Origin: Melioribacteraceae bacterium
Lineage (GTDB): Bacteria > Bacteroidota > Ignavibacteria > Ignavibacteriales > Melioribacteraceae
Reading direction: 5' to 3'
Length of the DNA: 64,000 nt
Assembly (NCBI GenBank): GCA_019638015.1
Contig: JAHBUP010000001.1
Location: 1,644,424-1,708,423 of the forward strand
The number at the start of each line of letters is the position of its first letter. The stretch's first letter is position 1. Below the pieces are notes generated by a model. That model was not told the DNA's origin, did no database searches, and saw only the letters and a list, made by a program, of their open reading frames with translations. Shown here piece by piece: positions 25,620 through 35,913 of the stretch. A program made the position numbers and the translations under genes.

Positions 25620-26741
25620 ATGAGAATTGGAATACCAAGAGAAAAACACCGCGAAGAGAAAAGGGTTGCCCTGGCTCCGGCTGGTGTTCATACTTTAGTT
25701 CAGGCCGGGCATACTGTTTTTATTGAATCGAATGCCGGATTAGACAGCCACTTCCCCGATGAAGATTACCGTAGAGTGGGCGCAAATATAGTTTATTCTG
25801 CTGAAGAAGTTTTTCAGCGCTCAGAACTAATCACAAAAATAGATACTATTACCGAGGAAGAAGTTGATTTTCTTCAGGATGAACAGACGATTTTTTCGTT
25901 CCTTCATCTTGCCGTCAGTAAAAAAAATGTGATCGATAAATTGATTAAAAAAAGAATTACAGGTATCGCATTCGAGTTAATTGAAAAAGATGAACAATTG
26001 CCGGTTCTTCATTCGATGAGCGAAATTGCTGGACAGCTAGCCGTTCAGATTGGAGAAAGATATTTGGGAAGTGATTTCCCTAAAAGTCGTGGAATATTAA
26101 TGGGTGGAATTGCAGGTGTAGCACCAGCTGCAGTAGTTATAATTGGTGCCGGTGTTGTTGGATTTAATGCCGCACGCGCCGCTCACAATAGGGGAGCCCA
26201 TATAATTGTGTTAGATAAAGATTTAAGAAGGTTGAGAAGAATTCAATCTGAAATTTCAAAAAATATTACTACAGTTGCCGCTAATGAATACACTATAGCT
26301 CGTGGTGTTAAATTTGCCGATTTATTGATTGGTGCAGTCCAAATTAAAGCAGAAAAAACTCCCAGTATTGTTAGTGAGGAAATGGTAAAATCCATGAAAA
26401 AAGGATCGGTCATAATTGATGTCTCTATTGATCAAGGAGGTTGTATTGAGACCAGCCGACCCACAACTATTTCTGATCCAGTATTTAATCTTTACGATGT
26501 AATTCACTATTGCGTTCCAAATATGACAGCACTAGTATCAAGAACAGCAACTTATGGGCTAACAAATTCTACAATTGAATATATTCAGGCAATTGCCGAT
26601 AATGGTTTAGTAAACGCACTTTTGGGAGATACCGGATTAGCAAAGGGTGTGTGTACTCATAATGGATTTTGTACAAATGAACATATAGCGGATGCATTTA
26701 ATCTTGAGTACAGAAGACTTCACCTTTTTTCTAAAAATTAA
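25620..26741 (+). CDS. ald: Alanine dehydrogenase
   Basis: Interconverts L-alanine and pyruvate plus ammonia with NAD+. The 373-residue protein starts with RIGIPREKHREEKRVAL, has the HSMSEIAGQLAVQ segment with the active-site His region, and a Rossmann loop IIGAGVVGFNAA near residue 180. It is homologous to PntAA in this window but lacks the transhydrogenase membrane partners and has the Ald-type C-terminus. The CoA-transferase gene follows by 11 bases, suggesting a shared role in amino acid fermentation or pyruvate metabolism. Confidence 0.93.
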   Translation: MRIGIPREKHREEKRVALAPAGVHTLVQAGHTVFIESNAGLDSHFPDEDYRRVGANIVYSAEEVFQRSELITKIDTITEEEVDFLQDEQTIFSFLHLAVSKKNVIDKLIKKRITGIAFELIEKDEQLPVLHSMSEIAGQLAVQIGERYLGSDFPKSRGILMGGIAGVAPAAVVIIGAGVVGFNAARAAHNRGAHIIVLDKDLRRLRRIQSEISKNITTVAANEYTIARGVKFADLLIGAVQIKAEKTPSIVSEEMVKSMKKGSVIIDVSIDQGGCIETSRPTTISDPVFNLYDVIHYCVPNMTALVSRTATYGLTNSTIEYIQAIADNGLVNALLGDTGLAKGVCTHNGFCTNEHIADAFNLEYRRLHLFSKN

Positions 26742-26752
26742 GAGAATCTGAA

Positions 26753-28105
26753 ATGACAATTGAAGAAATAAAAATAACTAAACCTAGCAACGCCCCCTGG
26801 CTCAAAAGATATAATTCAAGATTGGTATCTGCAGAGGATGCTGTAAAAATTATTAAGTCGAAAGATAAAATAATTGTTCAGCCAGGATGTGCTGCACCTT
26901 TGAAATTAATTAATGCGATGGTGCAAAGGAAAGATGAATTATTTGATGTGGAGATATACCATATTTTGGTTGTTGGAGATATTCCTTATACCAAGCCAGG
27001 AATGGAAGCTCATTTTAGACACAAAGCTTTTTTTATTGGCACAAATTCTAGACTTGCGGTAAATGAGGGGCGAGCCGATTTTATCCCAATATTTCTATCC
27101 GAAGTTACGATGCTATTTAAACGAGGTGTAATTGTTCCGGACATTGCTCTCATTCATGTTTCACCCCCGGATGAACATGGATTTTGTAGTTATGGAATAG
27201 ATGTGGGTAATATTAAAACTCCAGCCGAAAAATCGAAATGTGTTATTGCTCAAGTTAATAAACAAATGCCCCGAGGTTTGGGTAATAGTTTTATTCATAT
27301 CAACAAAATTGATTATATAGTTGAAGTAGATGAACCTCTTAAAGAACTGCCCCAGGTAGATCCCGATGCTACTTCCGAAATGTTGAGTATATATGATAAT
27401 ATTGGAAATCATATTGCCGGAATGATTGAAGATGGTTCAACTCTTCAAATGGGAATTGGCGCAATCCCCGATGCGGTATTAAAGTATCTACACAATAAAA
27501 ATGATTTGGGCATTCATACAGAAATGTTCTCTGATGGATTGATAAGTCTTATTGAAGAAGGTGTAGTTAACGGAGAAAGAAAAACACTACATCAAGGGAA
27601 ATTAATAGCCGGATTTGTACTTGGAACTAGGAAAGCGTTTGATTTTATCGATAACAATCCAATTTTTGAATTTCATCCTCAAGAATATGTTAATAATCCC
27701 TTTGTTATTGCTCAGAATACAAAGATGATTGCTATTAACTCCGCAATTGAGATTGATTTAACCGGACAGGTTTGCTCCGATTCGATTGGTACCCGTTTCT
27801 ATAGTGGGATTGGTGGACAAGTAGATTTTGTTCGCGGTGCCGCTAACTCCGATGGGGGTAAACCAATTATTGCGCTTCCTTCAGCCACAAAAGATTTAAA
27901 GTATTCGAGAATCGTTTCGACTTTAAAACCGGGGGCTGGAGTTGTAACTTCACGAGGTGATGTACATTATGTTGTAACTGAGTATGGAATTGCACATCTT
28001 TTTGGTAAAACAATAAAAGAAAGGGCTCGCGCCTTAATTGAAATTGCGCACCCAGAATTTCGAGATCAACTTTTTGAATTCGCAAAATCAAATTATCACA
28101 TTTAA
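26753..28105 (+). CDS. Acetyl-CoA hydrolase/4-hydroxybutyrate-type CoA-transferase
   Basis: A 450-residue enzyme of the class that moves CoA between acetyl-CoA and another carboxylic acid. Two Rossmann-like halves are visible; the second holds GIGAIPDAVL and HTEMFSDG, where the Glu is expected to form the CoA thioester intermediate, and later SGIGGQVDFVRGA. AdhE-like or succinate-specific features are not apparent. It follows ald by 11 bases and precedes a phosphoesterase gene by 9, so the three genes are probably cotranscribed. Acceptor (acetate, butyrate, succinate, 4-hydroxybutyrate) cannot be decided. Confidence 0.88.
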   Translation: MTIEEIKITKPSNAPWLKRYNSRLVSAEDAVKIIKSKDKIIVQPGCAAPLKLINAMVQRKDELFDVEIYHILVVGDIPYTKPGMEAHFRHKAFFIGTNSRLAVNEGRADFIPIFLSEVTMLFKRGVIVPDIALIHVSPPDEHGFCSYGIDVGNIKTPAEKSKCVIAQVNKQMPRGLGNSFIHINKIDYIVEVDEPLKELPQVDPDATSEMLSIYDNIGNHIAGMIEDGSTLQMGIGAIPDAVLKYLHNKNDLGIHTEMFSDGLISLIEEGVVNGERKTLHQGKLIAGFVLGTRKAFDFIDNNPIFEFHPQEYVNNPFVIAQNTKMIAINSAIEIDLTGQVCSDSIGTRFYSGIGGQVDFVRGAANSDGGKPIIALPSATKDLKYSRIVSTLKPGAGVVTSRGDVHYVVTEYGIAHLFGKTIKERARALIEIAHPEFRDQLFEFAKSNYHI

Positions 28106-28114
28106 TGAGGATTT

Positions 28115-28804
28115 ATGGTTGCGGTTATTGGCGACATACATGGTTGTTATTATACATTAGCAGAATTATATGAAAAAATCCGTAAAAGCTATCCCAATAT
28201 TGAAATCTATACAGTGGGAGATATGGTTGACAGGGGAAACCACAGCTATGAAACTTTAGAATTTATTATAGAGAATAGAATAATCTTTACTCCCGGTAAT
28301 CATGATTATATGTTTTATCATTTTTTTAAAGAACCTCAAAGTGTATTCGCGCGTTCATGGTTTTTTAATGGCAACGAAACAACATTAGAATCATACGAAA
28401 ACCGCGAAAAAGAAATGTTTAGACACATTGAAATAATTAGAACAGCTCCTCTTTATTATGATACTATGGATTGTTTTATATCTCATGCGGGAATCTCATC
28501 GGAATATGCTAACTTTTTACCCAATGATTATCAACTAAATCTTGAACTTTTAGATCATCTTGTTCATAATGATTTAAGAACAGATAGAGGCATTTTGTGG
28601 ACACGCGATCAACTTCTTAATTTGGGTAAATTACAAGTCGTGGGGCATACCAAACAGCAAAGTATAACTCTCATCGAGGATTCGAATGCAGTTTATATAG
28701 ATACCGGCGCATGTGTTGGGAATAAACTTAGTGCCATTATAGTTCATCAAAGTAAGATTATTGAGACTATTGATGTAAAGACAAATTTGAATGATATTAT
28801 ATAA
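28115..28804 (+). CDS. Calcineurin-like metallophosphoesterase (bacterial Ser/Thr phosphatase type)
   Basis: A 229-residue cytoplasmic enzyme with all the metal-binding blocks of the PPP phosphatases: GDIHG (6-10), GDMVDRG (35-41), GNHD (61-64), then SHAGIS and VVGHTK. The last two blocks match the bacterial protein phosphatase/ApaH group. Substrate could be a phosphoprotein or a dinucleotide polyphosphate. It is the third gene of the ald-CoA-transferase unit. Confidence 0.87.
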   Translation: MVAVIGDIHGCYYTLAELYEKIRKSYPNIEIYTVGDMVDRGNHSYETLEFIIENRIIFTPGNHDYMFYHFFKEPQSVFARSWFFNGNETTLESYENREKEMFRHIEIIRTAPLYYDTMDCFISHAGISSEYANFLPNDYQLNLELLDHLVHNDLRTDRGILWTRDQLLNLGKLQVVGHTKQQSITLIEDSNAVYIDTGACVGNKLSAIIVHQSKIIETIDVKTNLNDII

Positions 28805-28825
28805 AAATTTTAGCACTTGGTTAAA

Positions 28826-28858
28826 TTTGAATTTATTCATTCTTTTTTAATAATTTTG
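28826..28858 (+). promoter_or_regulatory. Candidate Bacteroidota-type promoter for sprA-porX
   Basis: TTTG at 28826-28829 and TAATTTTG at 28851-28858 are spaced by 21 bases and match the Bacteroidota -33 (TTTG) and -7 (TAnnTTTG) elements exactly. The start site would be near 28862, leaving a leader of about 64 bases. The leader holds AAGGAGG (28870-28876), which has no start codon at a normal distance. Confidence 0.5.
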
Positions 28859-28925
28859 GACAGTCATTCAAGGAGGCATATTAGATTCTTTTTACGATCA
28901 CTAATTAGTAGATGGTTTATTCTCT

Positions 28926-31900
28926 GTGAAAGCTAAAAATTCCGGTTTGGGTTTTTCAATCTTTTTAAGCCCATTTATCATTGCTTCTTTGATTGCGTCT
29001 CTTGGTTTCACAAACCATAAAGAGATTGTTACAATCAATCCTCAGTTTTATTTCTCTGATTTATATCCTTCTGTAAATTTTACCAAAAAAGAAATTAATA
29101 ACTCTGAAAATTTTCCAAACACAGTTAACTTATTTGATTTATTACAATTCTCCCCCGATTCCATAGCAGCTCAGAAAACTGATTCATTAGTAATTGATCA
29201 AAAGGATACTGTGAAAGCAGTCCTTTCAAAAGCAGAACTACTAAAAATTGCGGCGCGGGAAGATTCAATAAGATATGTAGATTCATTATCACGAGATTCA
29301 CTGGCTCGAGTTCAGCAATTTACCGCATCACCAAAATCAACCGCCAATATTCCTATCAGGAGAGGTAGGGTCCATCCTCTTTTCGTAGATCCCTACAAAA
29401 GTTTTATTCAAAGAAGTACTAAACTTGATTCCACCGGAACTAAAGTAATTATCACCGAGATAATGAATGGCAAATCTATTCGTCCGGATCTTGTATTACC
29501 ACTCGAGGAATATATTCAGCTTAGAATGGCCGCACTTAACCGGGATTCGTGGGAAGCTCTTGCATATCAGTACGAACTAAAATCTTCAACTAAAGATCTT
29601 TCTCAATTAATAACAGATTTAACAAATATTGATATTCCACTCCCCAGTTCACCTTTACTAAGCATATTCGGACCTCCCAAGATTAATCTTAGAATTAGCG
29701 GTGCAGTAGATATTAGGGGCGCGTGGCGAAATGAAACTACCGAAGGTATAACTTCATCGGCACTTGGCAACACAAGAAATGAACCCGATTTTAAACAACA
29801 AGTTCAAATAAATCTTGCTGGAACTATAGGTGATAAATTAACACTCTCCGCAGATTGGAATACCGAGCGGCAATTTCAATATGAGAATCAGTTAAAGATT
29901 CAATACAAAGGTTACGAAGATGAGATTATTCAAAGCATTGAAGCCGGGAACGTATCACTTCAGGCATCACCTTTAGTTGGTGGAAGTGAAGCTCTATTTG
30001 GAGTGAAAGCACTATTTAAAATGGGCCCTTTTACATTAACTGCACTTGCTTCACAAAAGAAAAGTGAGGTTACGGAGGTAGCATTAAGCGGAGGAGCGAA
30101 AGCTCAAAAATTTGAGGTAAGAGCTTACGACTATTCTACAAATCATTACTTCATTGATCAAATTTATGCCGATAGAAACCTGAATATATTTAACAATTAT
30201 TTTTCTAATCCAACCCCTTTCATAAGGGATTCTGTTCGTGTTAAGGATATAGAAGTTTGGAAATCTACAACCGGTTTATTTAATCCGAATGAAAGAAAAG
30301 TAAATGCTTACATTGATTTACCCCGTAAAATTGGTACGGCTCCATATTCTTCGCAATTAAGAGATAGCACTGTTCAAACAGATCCTGGCAACATTGTAGG
30401 TAATTCACGTTTTATTCTTTTAACTGAAGGTGTAGATTATACCATCCATAAAGAAACAGGGTTTATTTCTTTTATTACATCAATACAAGAACAGGATGCC
30501 GTTGCTATAGCGGTTCGTATTGAAGGAAGAACCGGTGCCGATGCAGATGACGTTTATTATGGTGAATTTATTAAAGATCTAAATCAAACGCCGGAAACAA
30601 GACTCGTACTTAAACTTATTAAACCGGCTAATCTTCAACCTCAACATAAAAAGGCCTGGAAATTACAGTTGCGGAATATTTATCCAATTGGAGGACGTAA
30701 TGTTAAGGAGGAGGGTTTTATCTTTGATGTAATGTATCGTGTTGAGGGGCAAGAACCTCAAAATAATTATCAAGGAATAAAACTACTTGAAACATTTGGA
30801 TTGGATAAAACCGATAAAAGTAAAACCGCAACTCAGCCCGATGGGGCATTCGATTATTTCACCGGTAGAACAATTATACCAAAAACCGGAGAAGTAATTT
30901 TCCCTGTACTGGAACCCTTCGGAAGAGATTTCCCGATTGAATTACCCGATTCTCTGAAATTCCAATTGGTTTATGATACAACCAAAACTTTTGCAAGGCA
31001 GGATCGAACAAAAGATAAATTTGTTCTCAGTGGTGAATATTCTGCCGAAGTAACCTCTGTATTCCAAATAGGTTTTAACGTTGTTGAAAAATCAGTAAAA
31101 GTATTATTGAATGGAAATCAACTTTCTGAGGGGCAAGATTATACGGTTGATTATAATGTGGGGCAAATTATAATTCGAAATGATAATGCGCTTGTTCCGG
31201 GTGCCGATTTAAAAATTTCATATGAACAAAATGATTTGATCTCACTGGCTTCAAAAACAATGATTGGACTACGTGGACTTTATGAGTTTAATAGGAATAC
31301 TACTCTTGGATTTTCATTTTTGAATCTTAATCAACAAACATTGAGTGATAAAGTTAGAATTGGTGAAGAACCATTGAATAACTCTATTTGGGGAGCCGAC
31401 TTTAAAACCACACTGCCGCTTCCATTCTTAACCAAAGCGATAGATAATTTAATTTCCACAAGTGCCCCATCTTCACTAACAATTAACGCAGAAGCCGCCT
31501 ACATGGATCCCGATCCTAATACCAAGAAAAGTACAATTGAAAGTGACGGTGGAAAGAGTATTGCTTTTGTTGATGATTTTGAAGGCGCTAAAAGAACAAT
31601 TCCTTTGGGTATGGCTTATGGTTCTTGGAAAGATATAAGTGTCCCACAAAAATTAGCTCCCTCTATTGATGGACTTACTGCTTTGCGTAAGATGGATTAT
31701 AAAGGAAAGACTTTTTGGTTTAACAGAACACCATCGGATGTAACCATCAAAGCTATTTATGGTGAAAGAAAAAATGCCGCTCCGGATCAACAACAAATTA
31801 CCGCTCTCGATATGGTATTTGATCCTTCAAGACGAGGTTTCTATAATTATACACCTAACCTGGCTAATAAGAAAGTTAACTGGGGCGGTATGATGAAAGT

Positions 31901-34900
31901 ACTCTCCTCATCAGCCAATAATTTAATTGAGGAAAATATTGAATTTATTGAGTTTTGGGTCAACATAGTTGAGGCACCTACTGATCTTAAATTAGTGATT
32001 GATCTCGGACAAATAAGTGAAGATGTAATTCCTAATGGAGTGCTTGACACCGAAGATAAAAATGATAATACACTTGTGGATGATGGAGAAGATACAGGTA
32101 TTGATGGTGTTAGAGATGTTGGAGAACCTGGTTACGACTCAGCTCTGAATCCTGATCCATCTAATGATAATTATCGTTTTACTTTAACTCAAAACCCCGA
32201 CTATTCCAACATCAATGGCACTGAAGGAAATGCAGTATCTATTGATTTGGGAAGATTTCCTGATTCGGAAGATTTGAATGGAAACCGAACGCTTGATAGA
32301 GTGGATAGTTATTTCAGATATGAAATTCCACTCGACTCCAATAAATTCACGAATCCCTTCATTCAAGGTGGAGGTGATAATGCCGGCTGGTATTTATATC
32401 GAATTCCACTAAAAGATTTTACAGACAAGGTGCGCGATCCCAGTTTTTCAATTGTTGAGTTTATAAGATTTTGGGTAACCGGTACGGAGCAAACTGTTCA
32501 TTTAAGATTCGCGGAAATGAATTTGGTGGGGAACCAATGGCAAAAAGTTCTCAATTCTGAAGTGACAGTTGATGACGAAGTTTTAACATTATCAACAATT
32601 AACGTGGAAGATAACCCCGATTATTATTCACCTCCAGGTGTAATTAGGGAGCGTGATCGTTCTAAACCCGATTACCAAATTTTCAAGAATGAGCAGTCTC
32701 TGGAATTAATTTTAAAAGATCTTGATGATGGGAAAATTCGAGAGGTGGTTAGATACCTCTACAAATCAGTAGATCTTTTTAATTATAAAGAAATGAAATT
32801 TTTTGTTCATGGTGAATTACAGGATGCGCCGGGTTCAGTATCTTATTTTGATCCTGGAGATCCGAGTAATTATGGCTCTGAGGTTTATCTGCGATTCGGA
32901 TCCGATTCAACTAATTTTTATGAATACCGGCAACCTGTTAGAGCCGGCTGGAATGAAGTTTCGATGTTATTTTCAGAACTTACTTCAATTAAACAGAAAA
33001 GAAGCGGCGATTCCATAAAAGTGTTAGTACAGCAAGCCGTTGCTGATAAAATTGGACATTTTTTTGGAGTTAGGGGAAATCCAACCTTAACCCGGGTTTC
33101 TTATTTCTTAATAGGAATTTCTAATCCGGCGAATAAAGGAGAAAGAGGCAGATCGGTCTCTGGTTCAATTTGGTTGAACGAGTTAAGAGTTCTCGATGCA
33201 GATAATACTCCCGGCTGGGCAATGAGCGGTAACGCTTCATTGATGTTTGCTGATCTACTTCGGGTAAATGCAAATTATACTAAGACTGATCCATATTTCC
33301 ATAAATTAGCTGATCGGTTTGGTACAAGGGATGACCGATCCGGATGGGGAGTATCTGCTGATTTAGATTTAATAAAACTAATTCCATTTAACCTCTCCGG
33401 TAGTAACATGAGAATTTCATACTCGGTTACAGAATCTATGACAGCTCCCCAATATTTACCCGGTACCGATGTTCAGTTAGTTGCGGCTCAGGAAGCCTTG
33501 GCTCAATCCCTTGCTGAAGAAGGTGTACCTGAAGAAGAAATAGCTCAGCAAGTTGCGGCATTTAAAAGACAATCCGAATCGTTCAACCGTTCGGAACAAT
33601 GGAATTTAGCAAACGTTCGAATTAAACTTCCCTCAAATTCATGGTATGCAACATATCTCATTAATAATTTAACATTTGGATTTAACTTTAGTAAAAGCTC
33701 TGGTTACAGTCCTACTGTTATTGAAAACAATGCATGGAACTGGAATGCAAATGCAGGTTACGCGTTAAACTTGAGCCGCGATTTTTATTTTCTGCCGGCA
33801 GATATCCCATTGTTTGGAGAAGTTGTAAAAATATTTACCGATTATAAAGATGTAAAAGTTTATTTTTTCCCGCAGACTTTTAATACAAATATTACTGCAA
33901 GTAGAAAGAGGTCCTACAGCTTAAATTTTGGAGCATCCGCAAAGCCTAGTATTCAGCGCGATTTTACTTCATCACGTGGCGCAGGGTTTAATTGGATTTT
34001 TACCGAAGGTGGATTTTTTAATATCGCAACAAATTATAACTTTGATGTTCAATCAACCTACGCACATCTTTTATCGCAGACTGAGCAGGACAGAAGTGAA
34101 AAAGAAATTTGGAACGATATTATTAAAGGTTCATTCTTTGGAAGAGATTTTAGCTACAAACAATCGCTTGATTTCAGATTAACGCCAAAAATGCCAACGA
34201 TATTTGAGCTTAATAGATATTTAACTTTTAATGCTAGTTATTCCTCTTCATATAGTTGGCAAAATAATTTTCAACAAGAAAATTTAGGAAGAGCAGCTGG
34301 TTACACAAACAGAATTAGCTCAAGTCTAACTATAAGGCTTAAATCTATATTCGCGCCATTATTTGAATCGGCAGTGCAAACACCAGCTCAACAAACTAAA
34401 CCACAACCGCGGCAAGTTCCAACTCGAGCCGGTGGAAGAAGAAGTGGTGTCCGCGAGACTCAAGCTCCTACGCCAGTTCAACCAGTAATAGCCGATTCAA
34501 CTCGTCAACCATTATCTGATTCATTGGGTATTGCAAGAAGTTTAATGGATAGTTCAAAGACAGCCTCTGTTTTTGATCGCGTGAGAGGGGATTCATCAAA
34601 CGTTATGGATGAAGATACACTTGCAGTACCAACAGAATCAATTTTCTCCAAATCATTAAATGCTTTAAAGTTGGTTGCAAAAACTATATTGTTCGATTAT
34701 GATCAAATCTCAGTTAATTTTTCACAAAGTAGTTCTTTAAGCGGTGGTGGATTATTAGGAACAGGAACAGGGTTTGCTAATTTCTGGGGATTTTCTCAAT
34801 CCGATGAAAATGGTCCTTCACGATTATTTATGCTCGGATTATCGAATAACATTGGAAGAAGAGCGCCGCTTGGAAACTTAAGCGATAATTATACTCATAA

Positions 34901-35906
34901 AAATGATCTGGACTTCAAAACCTCCCGACCATTATGGGAAGGAGCCCAAATTGATTTGAATTGGAAAGTGGGATGGGGATTTAATAAAGCAACTACTCTG
35001 CAAACAGATTCACTCGGAAATGTATCGGTTAATAGTTTGACCTCCACTGGACAATTAGATAGATCATTCTTGAGTTTCCCCTCAACATCGCTCTTTTCAT
35101 TTTTAGGTACCGGAATTAAAAAAGTAAGTGAATTATATGACAGAGATGCTCTTAATCCAAATGATAATTTATCAGAATCATTCCGTTCCGGTTTTGAGGC
35201 AATATCTATTTTAGGTAAAATTCCGATTCTTAAAGATATAATGAAATATATTCCTCGCCCAAACTGGTCATTTTCGTGGAGTGGTTTAGAAAAATTTAGT
35301 TTCCTAAGTTTTGCACAAAGAATTACACTAAGCCACGCTTACACCTCTACATACAGCGAAGGATGGAAAGTTATACCGGATAAAGATCGCCAGATAGATG
35401 TCACTGAAATTCAATCGCAAAAAGTTGATTTTTCATTTTCACCGTTGATTGGCGTATCAATAACGATGAATAATTTTTATGGTGGAAATTTTCAAGGGTC
35501 ATTCCGTTATAATACCAGAAGCAGCTACAGTTTAGGAGTGTCAACTAGAAATATTACAGAATCATTTTCGAATGATATAAGCTTAACGGCAAGTTATTCA
35601 AAATCGGGATTTGAACTTCCACTATTTGGTATTTCTCTTAAAAATGATATTGAAGTTTCCTTTTCTTACACTAGCGGAAAAAATTCAAGTGTTCTCTACG
35701 AAATGGATAGATTTGATGAAAAGGGAAAACCACTCGAAGGAAAAACAAATACTACAATTGAGCCTAAAATCAGATATGTGATGAGTTCACGAGTTACACT
35801 TTCTATATTTTATAGAAGATCCACTATACAACCAGAAGGTGCATCCAGAATCCCTCCAACAAAAACTAATGAAGCAGGCGTTGATGTAAGAATTTCAATA
35901 CAATAA
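28926..35906 (+). CDS. sprA: T9SS outer-membrane translocon SprA (Sov)
   Basis: A 2326-residue protein, the size of SprA, which forms a giant single-chain beta-barrel through which T9SS cargo leaves the cell. The first 30 residues hold a hydrophobic export signal. The rest alternates beta-strands and loops over the whole length, with periodic aromatic strands ending in a C-terminal barrel strand. Family-like segments include NLRISGAVDIRGAW, IGDKLTLSADWNTERQF, VGGSEALFGVKA, and FVDDFEGAKR near residue 880, plus several Asp-rich stretches. A Pro/Gln/Arg-rich stretch near residues 1820-1870 looks like a flexible loop. Start is GTG without a clear SD, downstream of a likely promoter. PorX follows by seven bases. 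Confidence 0.93.
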   Translation: MKAKNSGLGFSIFLSPFIIASLIASLGFTNHKEIVTINPQFYFSDLYPSVNFTKKEINNSENFPNTVNLFDLLQFSPDSIAAQKTDSLVIDQKDTVKAVLSKAELLKIAAREDSIRYVDSLSRDSLARVQQFTASPKSTANIPIRRGRVHPLFVDPYKSFIQRSTKLDSTGTKVIITEIMNGKSIRPDLVLPLEEYIQLRMAALNRDSWEALAYQYELKSSTKDLSQLITDLTNIDIPLPSSPLLSIFGPPKINLRISGAVDIRGAWRNETTEGITSSALGNTRNEPDFKQQVQINLAGTIGDKLTLSADWNTERQFQYENQLKIQYKGYEDEIIQSIEAGNVSLQASPLVGGSEALFGVKALFKMGPFTLTALASQKKSEVTEVALSGGAKAQKFEVRAYDYSTNHYFIDQIYADRNLNIFNNYFSNPTPFIRDSVRVKDIEVWKSTTGLFNPNERKVNAYIDLPRKIGTAPYSSQLRDSTVQTDPGNIVGNSRFILLTEGVDYTIHKETGFISFITSIQEQDAVAIAVRIEGRTGADADDVYYGEFIKDLNQTPETRLVLKLIKPANLQPQHKKAWKLQLRNIYPIGGRNVKEEGFIFDVMYRVEGQEPQNNYQGIKLLETFGLDKTDKSKTATQPDGAFDYFTGRTIIPKTGEVIFPVLEPFGRDFPIELPDSLKFQLVYDTTKTFARQDRTKDKFVLSGEYSAEVTSVFQIGFNVVEKSVKVLLNGNQLSEGQDYTVDYNVGQIIIRNDNALVPGADLKISYEQNDLISLASKTMIGLRGLYEFNRNTTLGFSFLNLNQQTLSDKVRIGEEPLNNSIWGADFKTTLPLPFLTKAIDNLISTSAPSSLTINAEAAYMDPDPNTKKSTIESDGGKSIAFVDDFEGAKRTIPLGMAYGSWKDISVPQKLAPSIDGLTALRKMDYKGKTFWFNRTPSDVTIKAIYGERKNAAPDQQQITALDMVFDPSRRGFYNYTPNLANKKVNWGGMMKVLSSSANNLIEENIEFIEFWVNIVEAPTDLKLVIDLGQISEDVIPNGVLDTEDKNDNTLVDDGEDTGIDGVRDVGEPGYDSALNPDPSNDNYRFTLTQNPDYSNINGTEGNAVSIDLGRFPDSEDLNGNRTLDRVDSYFRYEIPLDSNKFTNPFIQGGGDNAGWYLYRIPLKDFTDKVRDPSFSIVEFIRFWVTGTEQTVHLRFAEMNLVGNQWQKVLNSEVTVDDEVLTLSTINVEDNPDYYSPPGVIRERDRSKPDYQIFKNEQSLELILKDLDDGKIREVVRYLYKSVDLFNYKEMKFFVHGELQDAPGSVSYFDPGDPSNYGSEVYLRFGSDSTNFYEYRQPVRAGWNEVSMLFSELTSIKQKRSGDSIKVLVQQAVADKIGHFFGVRGNPTLTRVSYFLIGISNPANKGERGRSVSGSIWLNELRVLDADNTPGWAMSGNASLMFADLLRVNANYTKTDPYFHKLADRFGTRDDRSGWGVSADLDLIKLIPFNLSGSNMRISYSVTESMTAPQYLPGTDVQLVAAQEALAQSLAEEGVPEEEIAQQVAAFKRQSESFNRSEQWNLANVRIKLPSNSWYATYLINNLTFGFNFSKSSGYSPTVIENNAWNWNANAGYALNLSRDFYFLPADIPLFGEVVKIFTDYKDVKVYFFPQTFNTNITASRKRSYSLNFGASAKPSIQRDFTSSRGAGFNWIFTEGGFFNIATNYNFDVQSTYAHLLSQTEQDRSEKEIWNDIIKGSFFGRDFSYKQSLDFRLTPKMPTIFELNRYLTFNASYSSSYSWQNNFQQENLGRAAGYTNRISSSLTIRLKSIFAPLFESAVQTPAQQTKPQPRQVPTRAGGRRSGVRETQAPTPVQPVIADSTRQPLSDSLGIARSLMDSSKTASVFDRVRGDSSNVMDEDTLAVPTESIFSKSLNALKLVAKTILFDYDQISVNFSQSSSLSGGGLLGTGTGFANFWGFSQSDENGPSRLFMLGLSNNIGRRAPLGNLSDNYTHKNDLDFKTSRPLWEGAQIDLNWKVGWGFNKATTLQTDSLGNVSVNSLTSTGQLDRSFLSFPSTSLFSFLGTGIKKVSELYDRDALNPNDNLSESFRSGFEAISILGKIPILKDIMKYIPRPNWSFSWSGLEKFSFLSFAQRITLSHAYTSTYSEGWKVIPDKDRQIDVTEIQSQKVDFSFSPLIGVSITMNNFYGGNFQGSFRYNTRSSYSLGVSTRNITESFSNDISLTASYSKSGFELPLFGISLKNDIEVSFSYTSGKNSSVLYEMDRFDEKGKPLEGKTNTTIEPKIRYVMSSRVTLSIFYRRSTIQPEGASRIPPTKTNEAGVDVRISIQ

Positions 35907-35913
35907 GGATAGT

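Noticed and set aside
28870..28890. Small leader ORF after the AAGGAGG before sprA
   Set aside because: No ATG, GTG or TTG stands at a normal distance, and the frame shared with sprA meets a TAA at 28902-28904.
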